NCBI GenBank assembly: GCA_034359265.1
Contig: CP136890.1
Location: 27,818,501 to 27,882,500, forward strand
DNA from: Canna indica
Lineage: Eukaryota > Streptophyta > Magnoliopsida > Zingiberales > Cannaceae
Direction of reading: 5' to 3'
DNA length: 64,000 nt
Shown: piece by piece, positions 48,819 to 59,300 of the stretch
Layout: each line of letters starts with the position of its first letter
Position numbering within the stretch: position 1 is the stretch's first letter
Position numbers and translations under genes: made by a program
Notes under the pieces: model-generated
Database searches by the model: none
Told to the model about the DNA's origin: nothing
Seen by the model: only the letters and a program-made list of their open reading frames with translations

Positions 48819-50053
48819 CAGTGTTATCAAACTCGTGAGTTAATCCGTAAACTCGTCCGAGTTTACGATCCCAAGTTTTAAAATCGAGTTGACTCGCACC
48901 CAAACTCGTTTTTGGGTGAAATCGGGTGAACTTGGTCAAAATCACGAGTTAAAGACCGAGTTCACGAGTCCTTGGTTGTAGCCAAATCAAGCCCCAATCA
49001 TTTGGTCAAACAACTCAAATCACAGTCAAACAAGTCTCTTATTTCCTCATTTCCTCTCAAATCACGGTCAAAGTGTCAAACAACTCTTATTCACCTCATT
49101 TCACGAGTTCCGCCTGTGCCCTGTGCCCTAGCCTTCTCACATCGACATCGTCTCTTCACCGGTGGCTCCTTTGAAACCGCCATCTCCACTCCAACTTCTC
49201 AGTCACCGGCGTCTTCTCTTCACCTATATATGCCTTTGTCTCTTCTCGACCACCTTCTTCTCTAGCAGCACTCATCGGCCGACGGCTCCCCTGGTTAGAG
49301 CTTCCGAGTTTCGCCTACGCCTTCTTCTTGACTGTGGACCGCCTACACCTCCGACTGCCTCCGAATCTCGAATCGCCATCGACTGTGAGAAGAAGCCGTT
49401 CCACTACCACCGAATGCAACTGCTACACCGCCTACACCTCCGACTACCTCGCTCTGAGTCTCTAACTACCTCTTCCATAACCAGTAATTTGATTTGATGA
49501 ATGATGAAATTATGAACTTTGGAGCTCATTTGAATGGTTGATAATATCAATTTGATATTTGAATCGATGAATTGCTATATCTATTATTGGAATTAGTATG
49601 TCTGTGTTAATTTAGATTTTAAAGTAGTATGCAATTGATGAATGATGAAATTAATTTGATTTGATGAATGTCTTCTACAGTAATACTCAAGTAACTCAAC
49701 TTTAAGTTTATAGTGTTCGGCTTATGTGCTGCTTATCTTGGTCATAAATTAAGTTTAAGTTAATTTGATGTCTTCTTCAGTTCTACTCAAATTAATTTGT
49801 ATGATGGCTTTCCTTTGATCATGGATTCATATTAAGTTTGATAATTGATACTTTGATTATTACTGGTGTATGCAATGGTGTTACATTAGTTGATTCAAGT
49901 AATCAAGTTTGTTTCAACTCTTTTGATTATATTTTATAGCATAATATTTTTAAAAAATTATTTTTTTAATATTAGGTAAAGTCTTACGAGTTTATGAGTT
50001 GAGTTTACGAAGTCTACACGAGTTTACTTAAACTCTCGAGTTTAACAACATTG
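48819..50053 (+). mobile_element. Non-autonomous hAT transposon, 1.2 kb
   Basis: Terminal repeats CAGTGTTATCAAACTC at the left and, from the right on the - strand, CAATGTTGTTAAACTC. Target duplication TACCTCAC at 48811-48818 and 50054-50061. Subterminal regions repeat ACTCG and GAGTT words. The interior 48970-49500 is GC-richer with open frames on the + strand (48972-49265, 49162-49497; proline/serine/histidine-rich, no domain recognised) that could be captured host sequence. No transposase. Confidence 0.88.
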
Positions 50054-50061
50054 TACCTCAC

Positions 50062-50820
50062 TTTATGGACTCATACATTTCCATGGAATTCAAGACAAAA
50101 ACAACACCCTATCTTTAGCATCAAAAATTACTCTGAGAAAATATCAATATTCGATTGACTATCCACGTTAGGTAAAATACAAACGGAGGACAAACTAATC
50201 TCAAGAGGAATAAGTGTTAATGCGATGTTTGTTCTATGTAGATCAAGTTAAGAACGCCACAAACATATTTTTGAATTTTTTGCCTACACCATTGAAGGGT
50301 GGGCATTCTTTCCTTAGACTAGGTGGAACAAGCATATTTTGCCTAACCTCTCTCCCATGGAACACCAACTCACCTTATTGTGAAATAAACACACACATTA
50401 TAAAGTTCGTGATATATTTGAAACAAAAGACACAATAGATGTATTCAAAATGACAATTGTAGCCCGTTTTGTCTTTAGCAATCACAACTACAACCATGCA
50501 TACTCGCTTGGATTTTCTATCATCAACTCGTTAAGGGTTGCTCTCGTTGTCTAATAATTTATTTTGTCAATCTTGATTTTTCCATCATTCTTTTTAACTT
50601 TTATTTTACTCATCTCTTCTTCTTTTTTATTCTAGTTCACTCTTGAACACAAGCTGCTTTCATTAAAAAGAAAGAATTTTATATATTTTTTCACCAAACA
50701 CGTTATTTAAGATTAAATCTCACATATTTAGTGAAAAACAACTCACTATATTATTCCAAAAGATTGATTTTAATTGATTGATGAAAAAATAAGAGACATT
50801 TTAATTTAATTGATCAAACT
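50062..50820. repeat. AT-rich A segment and start of B, unit 4
   Basis: Non-coding, matches 13500-14220. It breaks off at 50820 after TTAATTGATCAAACT, the point where an inverted copy begins 295 bases later. Confidence 0.7.
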
Positions 50821-51115
50821 ACAATATAATTGACCTATAGAGATACAAAATTAGAGACAAATTATATTTTTATTTCTAAATCTTCACATTTAGAAACTAA
50901 TAGACACAACATTTATTCCTAATTAGCCTCTAAAGATCTATAGAAACAACAACAATTTAGTCACTTAATTGATTTGACTCTAAGCTATCGAAATACCAAT
51001 AACAAAGTTACTTAATTGATCTGACTCTAAAGCTATTTTTAGAGGCTAATTAGGAATAAATTTTATGTCTATTAGTCTCTAAATGTAAAGATTTATAAAT
51101 TAAAATTTTAATTTT
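50821..51115. mobile_element. Foldback MITE fragment
   Basis: Begins ACAATATAATTGACC, like a CACTA-type MITE end (CACTACAA...) that has lost its first bases. The interior folds back: ACATTTAGAAACTAATAGACA at the left pairs with TGTCTATTAGTCTCTAAATGT at the right, and TTCCTAATTAGCCTCTAAA pairs with TTTAGAGGCTAATTAGGAA. The right end is incomplete. No ORF. Confidence 0.6.
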
Positions 51116-51251
51116 AGTTTGGTCGATTAAATTAAAAGGTCTTGTATTTTTTCATCAATCTTTTGAAATAAGATGATGAGTTGTTTTTCACTAAAGTAGG
51201 TAAGGTTTATTTTCAAATCATATGTTTGGTGAAAAAATATATAATTTTTTT
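51116..51251 (-). repeat. Inverted piece of the B segment
   Basis: Reverse complement of the stretch found forward at 50685-50820 and again forward at 53300-53453 (TTTTCACCAAAC to GA(T/C)CAAACT). It directly abuts the left terminal repeat of the Pack-MULE. Confidence 0.8.
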
Positions 51252-51770
51252 AGGTTATTAGATGAATATGGCCCACTTTTACGAATTTTTTAATTTTGGT
51301 CAATCCTTTGATTGGTCTCAAGAAGTTTAACATTCGTTCCTATAGTGCCCCCCCCCCCGTCAGCTAGTCGTATGTCGCCCGTTAACTTGCTGGCGTGGCG
51401 ATCCGTAAATAATTCTTAAATATCACCACATTATAAGAGATCCACATATATTTAAGGGTTATTAGACGAAAATGGCCCTAACTTTCACGAGTTTCTCAAT
51501 TATGTCAATGCTTTGATTGGTTTCAATTGTATATAAGAAGTTTAACATTGGTTCCAATAATAGCCCTATATATATATATATATACATACGGGTAATTAGA
51601 CTAAAAAAATATAAAGTTTTGCTAAATTTTAAGTTCTACTCGCGTTTTTCAAAATTCTCCTGTAAATGCATATAGTTTCCATCTGTTGATGTCATATACC
51701 AATTCGTCAAGCGTCCTCTCAACTAAGCTGACATGACCACACCTAGCTGTGAGAGGAAGAATTCATCCGT

Positions 51771-51808
<38 letters not shown>

Positions 51809-53294
51809 CCCTACCTTTTTCTCTCTCTTCTTTTCTTCCTCTCACCTACTGCCACCTATTTCTCCTCCTCCTTTTTCTTCTTCTTCTTCATCTGGCCAAC
51901 CTCCTCCCAACCCTAGTTCCTCTCGGTAGTGCCACCAAATGCCTACTCTCTTTTCTCGACCCCAATCCCATGGCCAAGAAGAAGCACCCCGTTTCTCAAG
52001 AAGGAGATAAGGCCACAATGAAGGGCGTGATTAGATCAATGGAGGAAGCTCTGAGAAGCACTACTGAGCAATTCCAATTGATTAAAGGAGAGAAGGACGA
52101 GATTGAAAATGATTTGAAGCGAACAATCTTCGAGAGAGACACCTGCAAAACGAATTTGGAGGCTTTGTTAATGGTGATCCAAACGGCTCAGGAGAAGATG
52201 CAGAGTTCTCAAGCTGCTAATTTGACTCTAAAAGACGAAATTGCAAGAATGCAGCTTGACTTTGATGAAGGAAGAACAAACATGGTGATGGAGGTAGATA
52301 AATTAAAGGAAAGGTTCAGAACATTGAGTCCAATAAGGAAGTGCTTGAGCAGCAGAAAGTTATTCTTGAGACCAACGTTGCTAGTCTGTAGGGAAGAGTA
52401 TCAGAGCTTCACTCTGTAATGCAGGAAAAGGTAGCTTTGGAAGAAGTTAAGTTTGGCAGAGGAAACTGTGAGGATCTCTAATGACAAATTAGAAATAATC
52501 ACAGCATAGAGCTGTGCTTGCAAGCGCCTGCGATATGGCTTGTTGAGAGGAGGACGACTGAGGCGGTTCCGCTTGCACTAGGGCTTTCTCTAATGGGAGC
52601 AACAAATCTTTGGGATGGTGAAGAAGGAGGAGGAGGAGGAGGAGGAGGGGAAATGAGAAAAAAGGTGGCAGCATGTGGGAGGAGGAAGAGAAGAGAGAGA
52701 AAAGTAGGGCTATATATATATTTTTCTTTTTAATAACGGATGAGTCCGTCCTCTCACAACTAGGCGTGGCCACGTATGAAGTCGTTAGCCACGTGAGCGG
52801 CGTTTTCCTCCATGTCAGCTTAGTTGAGACGTCGCTTAACGAATTGGTAGATGACATCAACGGATAAAAATTATATGCATTTACAGGAGAATTTTGAAAA
52901 CACATGTAGAACTTAAAATTTAGCGAAACTTTATGATTTTCTAGTCTAATTACCCGTACATATATATGAGGCCATTATTGGAACTAATGTTAAACTTCTT
53001 ATATACAATCGAGACCAATCAAAGGATTGACCATAATTGAGAAACTCGCGAAAGTTAGGGCTATTTTCATCTAATAAACCTTAAATCTACGTGGATCCCT
53101 TCTGATGTGGCGATATTTAAGAATTATTTTTGGATCGCCATGTTAGCAAATTAACGGGCAACATAACGGCTAACTGCCCGGGGGGGCACTATTGGAACCA
53201 ATGATAAACTTCTTATATACAATTGAGACCAATCAAATGATTGATCAAAATTGAGAAATTCGTAAAAGTTTGAGCCATTTTCGTCTAATAGCCC
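51252..53294. mobile_element. Pack-MULE: Mutator-like element with long terminal repeats and a captured gene
   Basis: Long imperfect terminal inverted repeats, about 0.6 kb each: left 51252-51890, right about 52620-53294. The outer ends read AGGTTATTAGATGAA at the left and GGGCTATTAGACGAA from the right. Inner matching blocks include ATTGTATATAAGAAGTTTAAC and AACGGATGAGT/ATTCATCCGTT. No transposase. The core (51970-52480) is a coiled-coil gene fragment. There is no clean 9-bp direct duplication: the two 9-base flanks are complements of each other because the left flank is inverted array sequence. Confidence 0.8.
51970..52480 (+). pseudogene. Captured coiled-coil gene fragment inside the Pack-MULE
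   Basis: From ATG 51970 (MAKKKHPVSQEGDKATMKGV) a highly charged coiled coil runs about 120 residues (SMEEALRSTTEQFQLIKGEK, IENDLKRTIFERDTCKTNLE, MQSSQAANLTLKDEIARM). After DKLKERF a one-base shift moves the coiled coil into the next frame (QNIESNKEVLEQQKVILE), where a TAG interrupts it before GRVSELHSVMQEKVALEE. The open frame extends upstream to 51733 through the terminal repeat (TA repeat and a leucine-rich stretch), giving 228 codons if read through. I do not recognise the parent; it resembles plant filament-like or myosin-like coiled-coil proteins in composition only. Confidence 0.72.
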
Positions 53295-55446
53295 AAAAAA
53301 ATTATATATTTTTTCACCAAACATGTGATTTAAAAATAAACCTTATCTACTTTAGTGGAAAACAACTCATCATCTTATTTCAAAAGATTAATTTTAATTG
53401 ATTGATGAAAAAACACGAGACCTTTTAATTTAATTGACCAAACTAGGACTCTTTTCAAATAATAAAGACTAATAAAAAATTAAAGCAAAATCAAGAAGTT
53501 AAAGTGGGACTTTTCAAAATTTACTATTAAAGTGGAACTAAAAACAAATTTCACAAGTTAAAATAAAATTATTATACTTTAGAAGTCAAAATGAAATCAA
53601 CCTCAATATAATATAATAGTAAAACACTTATTTTCATGAGTAAGCTACACGTGAGTAACTTATTTTTGCTCATGAAACATGCAACTCATGTGAGATAAAT
53701 AACGCACACTCTATTGAATCCAATGCCTCAAATATAATATGTTTATGTAAATAGGTATTAACCGTAAATATTTATATTTATATACTCTTTGGACTTTTAT
53801 AAATAAATAAAAAATTTATATTTTTATGAGCAAGTTACATGTGAATAACTAATTTTTGCTCATGAAACATACAACTCATGTGAGAAAAGTAACACTTACT
53901 TTACTCACTTTAATGCCTCAAATATAATATGTTTATGTAAGTAGGTATTGCCGGCAAATATTTATATTTATATATTTTTTTGGACTTCTATAAATAAATA
54001 AAATTATTATATTTTTATGATCAAATTATATGTGAGTAACTTATTTTTGCTCACGAAACATGCAACTCATGTGAGATAACGCATACTCTACTCACTTTAA
54101 TGCTTCAAATATAATATGTTTATGCAAGTATGTATTAATTGTAAATATTTATATTATATATCTTTTTGGACTTTTATAAATAAATAAAATTGTTATATTT
54201 TTATGAGCAAGTTACGTGTGAATAACTTATTTTTGTTCATAAAGCATGCAACTCATGTGAGATAAGTAACGCACAATCTACTCACTTCAATGCTTCAAAT
54301 ATAATATGTTTATGTAAGTAGGTCTTAACCGTAAAAGTTTATATTTGTGTACCTTTTTGGACTTTTATAAATAAATAAAATTATTATATTTTTAGGAACA
54401 AGTTACATGTGCGTATGTAACCTATTTTTGCTCATGAAGTATGCAACTCATGTGAGATAAGTAGCCGACACTTTACTCACTTAGTCACTTCAATGCCTCA
54501 AATATAATATGTTTATGTAAGTAGGTCTTAATCGTAAAAGTTTATATTTATGTACCTTTTTGGATTTTTATAAATAAATAAAATACAAAAATCAAAATAG
54601 GAACTTTGGGATGTCAAAATCAAATTTGATTTTTTCTTTCCTTGTAAAAACCATACATTTAGTTTTGAAAATTTTAAGTTATTCACGAGTTCTATGTTTT
54701 AAGACTTGGTAAAATATCAAGGAGTTAATTTTAATTTTTGTCCATAAATTTTATCTCGATTCTCACTTTGATCCCTAAAGTTAAAAAATCTCATTTTAAC
54801 TCTTTAAATTTATGTTTAGTTTCACTTTCATCTCCTAAAGGTTAAAAGAATCTCATTTTAACTTTTGAAATTTATCTTAATTTTCATTTTAGTCTTTACA
54901 ATTTTACAAAATTTTATTTTTGTTCGTTAATTATATTTTTTCTTTATCGTTATCCAAAAAATACGGATTAGTTAAAATTATCCTTATATTAAATGAAATC
55001 ATTATATATTACACTTGCTCCTTTAATTAATGTACTTAATGAATTCGTACTTACGTAATCTCGAATATTTTTTTCAATACGAGAATGATATCAACTAGTC
55101 GGCGATTGTTAGGTAATAATGAAGTAAAACTATACGTTAACGTGTAAAGTATTTTTTTAAAAAAATTATAAAATTTATTAAGTTAACGCAACAATTAAAA
55201 TAAAATTGAAGCAACAAATTGAATAATCTCGAATATTTTATTCAATACGAGAATGATATTAACTAGTCGGCGATTGTTAGGTTATAATGAAGTAAAACTA
55301 TACGTTAGCGTGTAAAGTATTTTTTAAAAAAATTGTAAAATCTATTAAGTTAGTGCAGCAATTAAAATAAAATTGAAGCTGCAAATTCAATTATCTTGGA
55401 ATTTAGGATGGAAGTGAAATAGATATAAAATTTTAGAAGAGTGCGA
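53295..55446. repeat. AT-rich B segment, unit 4, right end of the array
   Basis: Non-coding. It contains the five-copy monomer array and, at about 55030-55400, a second direct duplication (GAATATTTT...GCGATTGTTAGGT...GTGTAAAGTATTTTT twice). Similarity to the other units stops near 55446, where single-copy sequence begins. Confidence 0.75.
53631..54590 (+). repeat. Five tandem monomers of 186-191 bp
   Basis: The phrase TTTTTATGAGCAAGTTAC (with variants) recurs at 53631, 53821, 54012, 54198 and 54389, each followed by TTTTTGCTCATGAAAC, CAACTCATGTGAGA, CAAATATAATATGTTTATG and TTTATAAATAAATAAAA. Units 1 and 2 have one monomer at this place and the leftmost B segment none. Confidence 0.9.
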
Positions 55447-55996
55447 AAATCCACCAAAATTCTCACATCCCCAATTTGAGACTGAATCCTAAGCCACATG
55501 GCCTGTTCCTATTGGTCCCTTTTCCTTTGTAGCTCACCATCTCCAAGCCAACTTCTTCCACCTGGTATTGGCACCTTCAAACAGTAAAGCTCCCTTACTG
55601 TTGATAACAACTAGTGGGCCCTGTTCAGAAACCGCTTGTTCACCCAATCACCCAGCAGGTAAAAAGTCGAGTAATAGCAGGAATTTGGCCGCACCCTATT
55701 GCTTTCTTTTGCTTTTTGAGAACACTCTCCCAAGAGTTCTATTTCCACATAGAGTCAACACCCTAAATTGTACCGGATGTGTGAGTGCAGAAACTGGACG
55801 GACCCAGCCTAAAATAATGTGAGACCCACATTTTTATTCAATTAAATATCAGGTAGTTTTGAAATTATTCACGAGGTGGGTAAACTTTATTTCACACATT
55901 TTCTCTTCTAAGACTATATTAGACCATCAATAAACTCATAACCCGTCCCAGAAAAAAGCGAAAGAGTCGCAAAAAGGACAGTCTAATTGTGTTCTC
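55447..55996 (+). promoter_or_regulatory. Probable promoter region of the response regulator gene
   Basis: First single-copy-looking sequence after the array. No ORF of note and no certain TATA box. The gene's leader begins near a CT repeat at 55997. Since the transposon array ends only about 0.55 kb upstream of that repeat, the promoter is short or uses array-derived sequence. Confidence 0.4.
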
Positions 55997-56379
55997 CCTC
56001 TCTCTCTCTCTCTCGGTGATGTTTGGATCGAGGTAGAAGCAGGAATCGTGAGAGCAAACCGCGTTTGGGGGGCTATGGAGCGTTGGCCCTTCTCGATCTC
56101 GCCGTGGATTTGATCGAACTGGGTCGGATTGCAGCGAGAGAGGCCTTTCCGTTGACTTCCCGTGTCTACTACCCGTTGGAGCTGCGGGCCTTGCGGCGGA
56201 TCGTCGGTCTTGGATCTTGTTGTAGTGTGATTTGAGAGTTCAATGATGGCATTAAATAGGAATTGAGGGAGGAGGAAAAAGTGGTGACTTGGAAGTCGGA
56301 TTTGGAGAACCTTGTGGAGAGATTGTAGGATTGGAGAGTGTTAGAAGTGTGTGAAGGTTCGGAATCGGCGGTGTTCAAC
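55997..56379 (+). promoter_or_regulatory. Leader with CT repeat and three upstream ORFs
   Basis: A CT tract (55997-56014), common near plant transcription starts, is followed by three short ORFs before the main start: 56019-56036 (MFGSR), 56075-56113 (MERWPFSISPWI) and 56243-56266 (MMALNRN). All end before 56380. If this stretch is not spliced they would lower translation of the main ORF. An intron in the leader cannot be excluded. Confidence 0.5.
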
Positions 56380-59300
56380 ATGAGCGCGGTGACTAGTTAT
56401 GCGAGCTCGAAGATGGAGAATGATAGGGTGCCGGATAAGTTCCCGGTGGGGATGAAGGTCCTCTTGGTGGATGACGACTCGACTTGCTTGGCGGTGGTGA
56501 AGCGCATGCTTCTCAACTGCAAGTACAATGGTGAGTTCTTGATTGCAACCTTTTATACTCCGGAAAGTTTTCTTCATTTGAACTTGTACTGGTTGTGTGT
56601 TTTTTCCTCTTATCATTGTCCTTGATATGTACTATTTTTGTTCGCTAATCATTTTGATAGTTTTCTTTCTTTTCCTTGTTTCCAAGTTTTGCTCAGATAA
56701 TTGGTATGAATGTGTTCTATGTGGTAGTCTTATTTGAGATTCATTAGTTTGCCTGAACTAAAAATATTGGTTTTGATCTGGGGGTTGACTGGATATATGG
56801 ATTGGAGTAACCGTGTGCATACGGGTAAATTTATGTATTCACCCGAAAGTTCAGGGACGTAGTTGTACATTATGGCCTATGCTGAACAGATCTCGTGAAA
56901 TAATTTGCCTTGATAGTTTTAGATCATTTATATACAGTTGTTTTTTGTGCAAAACATAATGGTTCAGAAAATTTGCAAGCTTTTGCCTTTTGTTTTTAAG
57001 TTCTCGTAATCAATACTAATTAATGCTTCTAGTAGTTGTATGGTTTTATTAGGAATAGACAAGAAATAGCTAGTCTTTTATTTGGTTGGAAGGAATAGGT
57101 TTTGGAAACAAGAAGAATGACGAAGATACCCTTGCTAACATTATTGGATAAATAGGGTAATATGCTAACAATAATGAATAATCATTTCTAATTAATAACT
57201 AAATAATAAAAATATAGACTATTTGTAAGATAATTTTTTAAATTATATATTAATTTTAAAATAATAACAATCATAGATGTGAAGGGGTATTATGTTGAAG
57301 TGAATATATTTGTAAAGTAGAAAAAAGATTTGGATAATATATAATATTTTTTTATGAGTGGTGCAACTATTGTCACTGTTGAAGAGTATCATGGAAAATA
57401 CCAGGAGGAATAGATTGTGAATATTATTACTTGGGTTGAGGGTTAGGAATAGTATTTCCGATTCATCAGTAATAACATACATAGTCTATTCGAGGTGACC
57501 CACCTATTTCTTAGCCAAATACTATGCAACCAAATAAGGTAATAGGTAGGCCATCATTTATCTCTATAAAATTCCTATTCTACCCCATGCGCTAGCTATA
57601 TCTGAGTTGTAGCGGCTACCAGCCTGACCACACACACATATGGCAACAAAGGTATGCCATGAGAATGGAAGGGTGGTGGAGAGGAAAAGAGAGGGAGATA
57701 AATAATATCTTACCTTTGGTAGTGTAACCGTACAACCTTTTTCGGCCTTTGATTATCTTTGTAATTTGAGCAAGACAAAAGTGCAGTCGTCGACAGAGTA
57801 TGAGAAGTGAAGACGACCACTATGGCTCCTCTCTTCTCAATAATCCATATATCCCTTATTAGTGTATGGACGGCTATCTCTCGAGCACAAGTTTAGGTTC
57901 GGCCTTTATGGGAAAATGGATCACCTAACAACGCGACCAAGAAATACGAGATCGTCCCTTTCATTCTGGGGTGACGGAGGGATCGTACTATTCAAACCAT
58001 TTTTTCATGCTTTTCTTGGAGGTCTGGAGAAAGTAGCGATCAATTTGATTTCTCTAATACTCCATTCCCGAAAGGAAGAACGTATAATTCTTGTTCCTTT
58101 CCGTGGGGATCAGGAGATTGGATCTAGCCATAACTAGTAAAAAGGAGATTGGATCTATTTTGTTTCTTTTTGACACTATGCGTTGGTGGTTATCATGTTA
58201 CAAGGTCCAAAACTAGTAAAAAGTTATATACTTGTATAGATTATAGTAGAGAAAATGGTTGTAAAAGAGGGAGTGGGGGGTGGTTCTCTTCCAGTAAAAC
58301 CTAGGATATATGTAAATGTAAAACTCTCCATCTTGGTCATATTAACTAGTCTACATTTAAGGTGTTCTTTCTTTCTTTATTTGATTACTCCAACAAACCT
58401 TATATTCTGCCTGAGACTGATAAACTTATGGCTATCAATGATGATGAATCACTTACCAAAGTAACTCTAGAGACTTGCTGTCGAGTGATGTGTACTCGCA
58501 CTTGCATAGGTATTTATCTCATTCTTCTCCACATAAAAGGTGTCAGAAAAATGGTGTTGTTCAATTTACAACTGAATGCATATATGTGGTGATTAGTGTT
58601 CTCATGTCAAGTAATGAGATATTAGAAATAAGTATCAAATTCTACTTGTTACATGACTCCATCATTAATTGACCCTTCAGAGAAGAGAAAAACAAACTGT
58701 AAAACTACTCATAGGAGATAGTCAAAACCTCCGACATCCATGTTTTCCATACTGCAGGTTGAGTTCCTACTTTATTTTCTTTGGTTCTTTACCTGCTTCC
58801 TACTTACGGTTTGTAGAGTAACATATTTGTTTGGATATAATATTTCAAATTTGATAAAAGATTGATAATGAGACAGGAATCAGGTTACACATACGTCAAT
58901 ATTGTTTACATTTTGTGGTCTGTACCATCTTTTTAGTTATCATGGATTTTCATTTATATGAGCATGCAATTGCTAATCTACAGGAAGCTTCCATTTATCC
59001 AAAAGCATTTCATAAGGAAAGTCTGCTTAGCAACTTCCTTTCTAATTAGTTACAGAATATTTATTGCAACAGCTATGAATCATAGGTTGTCATATTATCT
59101 TATCAATTCTCATCATCTATTTATTAATTTTCTAACCTTAAGAATGTCTATGGACTTTTCTGTAGTTACAACTTGTTCTGAGGCTACAAGAGCTTTATCT
59201 CTTCTAAGGGAAAATAAGGGTGCTTTTGATCTGATTATTAGTGATGTTCATATGCCTGACATGGATGGTTTCAGGCTACTCGAATTGGTTGGTCTAGAAA

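Larger units (their letters stand above)
465..55446. repeat. Head-to-tail array of four ~5.9-kb retroelement-like units, heavily nested
   Basis: The same order of segments recurs four times: GC-rich module, antisense gag-like ORF, LTR-like segment, AT-rich A segment, AT-rich B segment. Units start near 1345, 15248, 21298 and 42263. After subtracting the insertions listed separately, units 1, 3 and 4 are each about 5.9-6 kb; unit 2 is shorter through an internal deletion. The array begins and ends in B-segment sequence (465 and about 55446). A head-to-tail array of LTR-internal-LTR units can arise by unequal recombination between elements; that origin is inference. No reverse transcriptase is seen in the backbone, so the unit is non-autonomous. 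Confidence 0.7.

Noticed and set aside
52489..52905. 138-codon - strand frame as a gene
   Set aside because: It reads the right terminal repeat of the Pack-MULE backwards; its leucine-rich part mirrors the left terminal repeat.
53631..54590. Centromeric satellite
   Set aside because: Only five copies are present, embedded in a retroelement; monomer length alone is not evidence of centromere function.
57862..58137. 91-codon frame in intron 1 as an exon or gene
   Set aside because: It lies within the plastid-derived segment and has no matching splice sites in the response regulator frame.
58255..58672. Open frames in intron 1 (58255-58464, 58362-58592, 58475-58672) as captured coding sequence
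   Set aside because: They overlap in different frames and none shows a recognisable domain.
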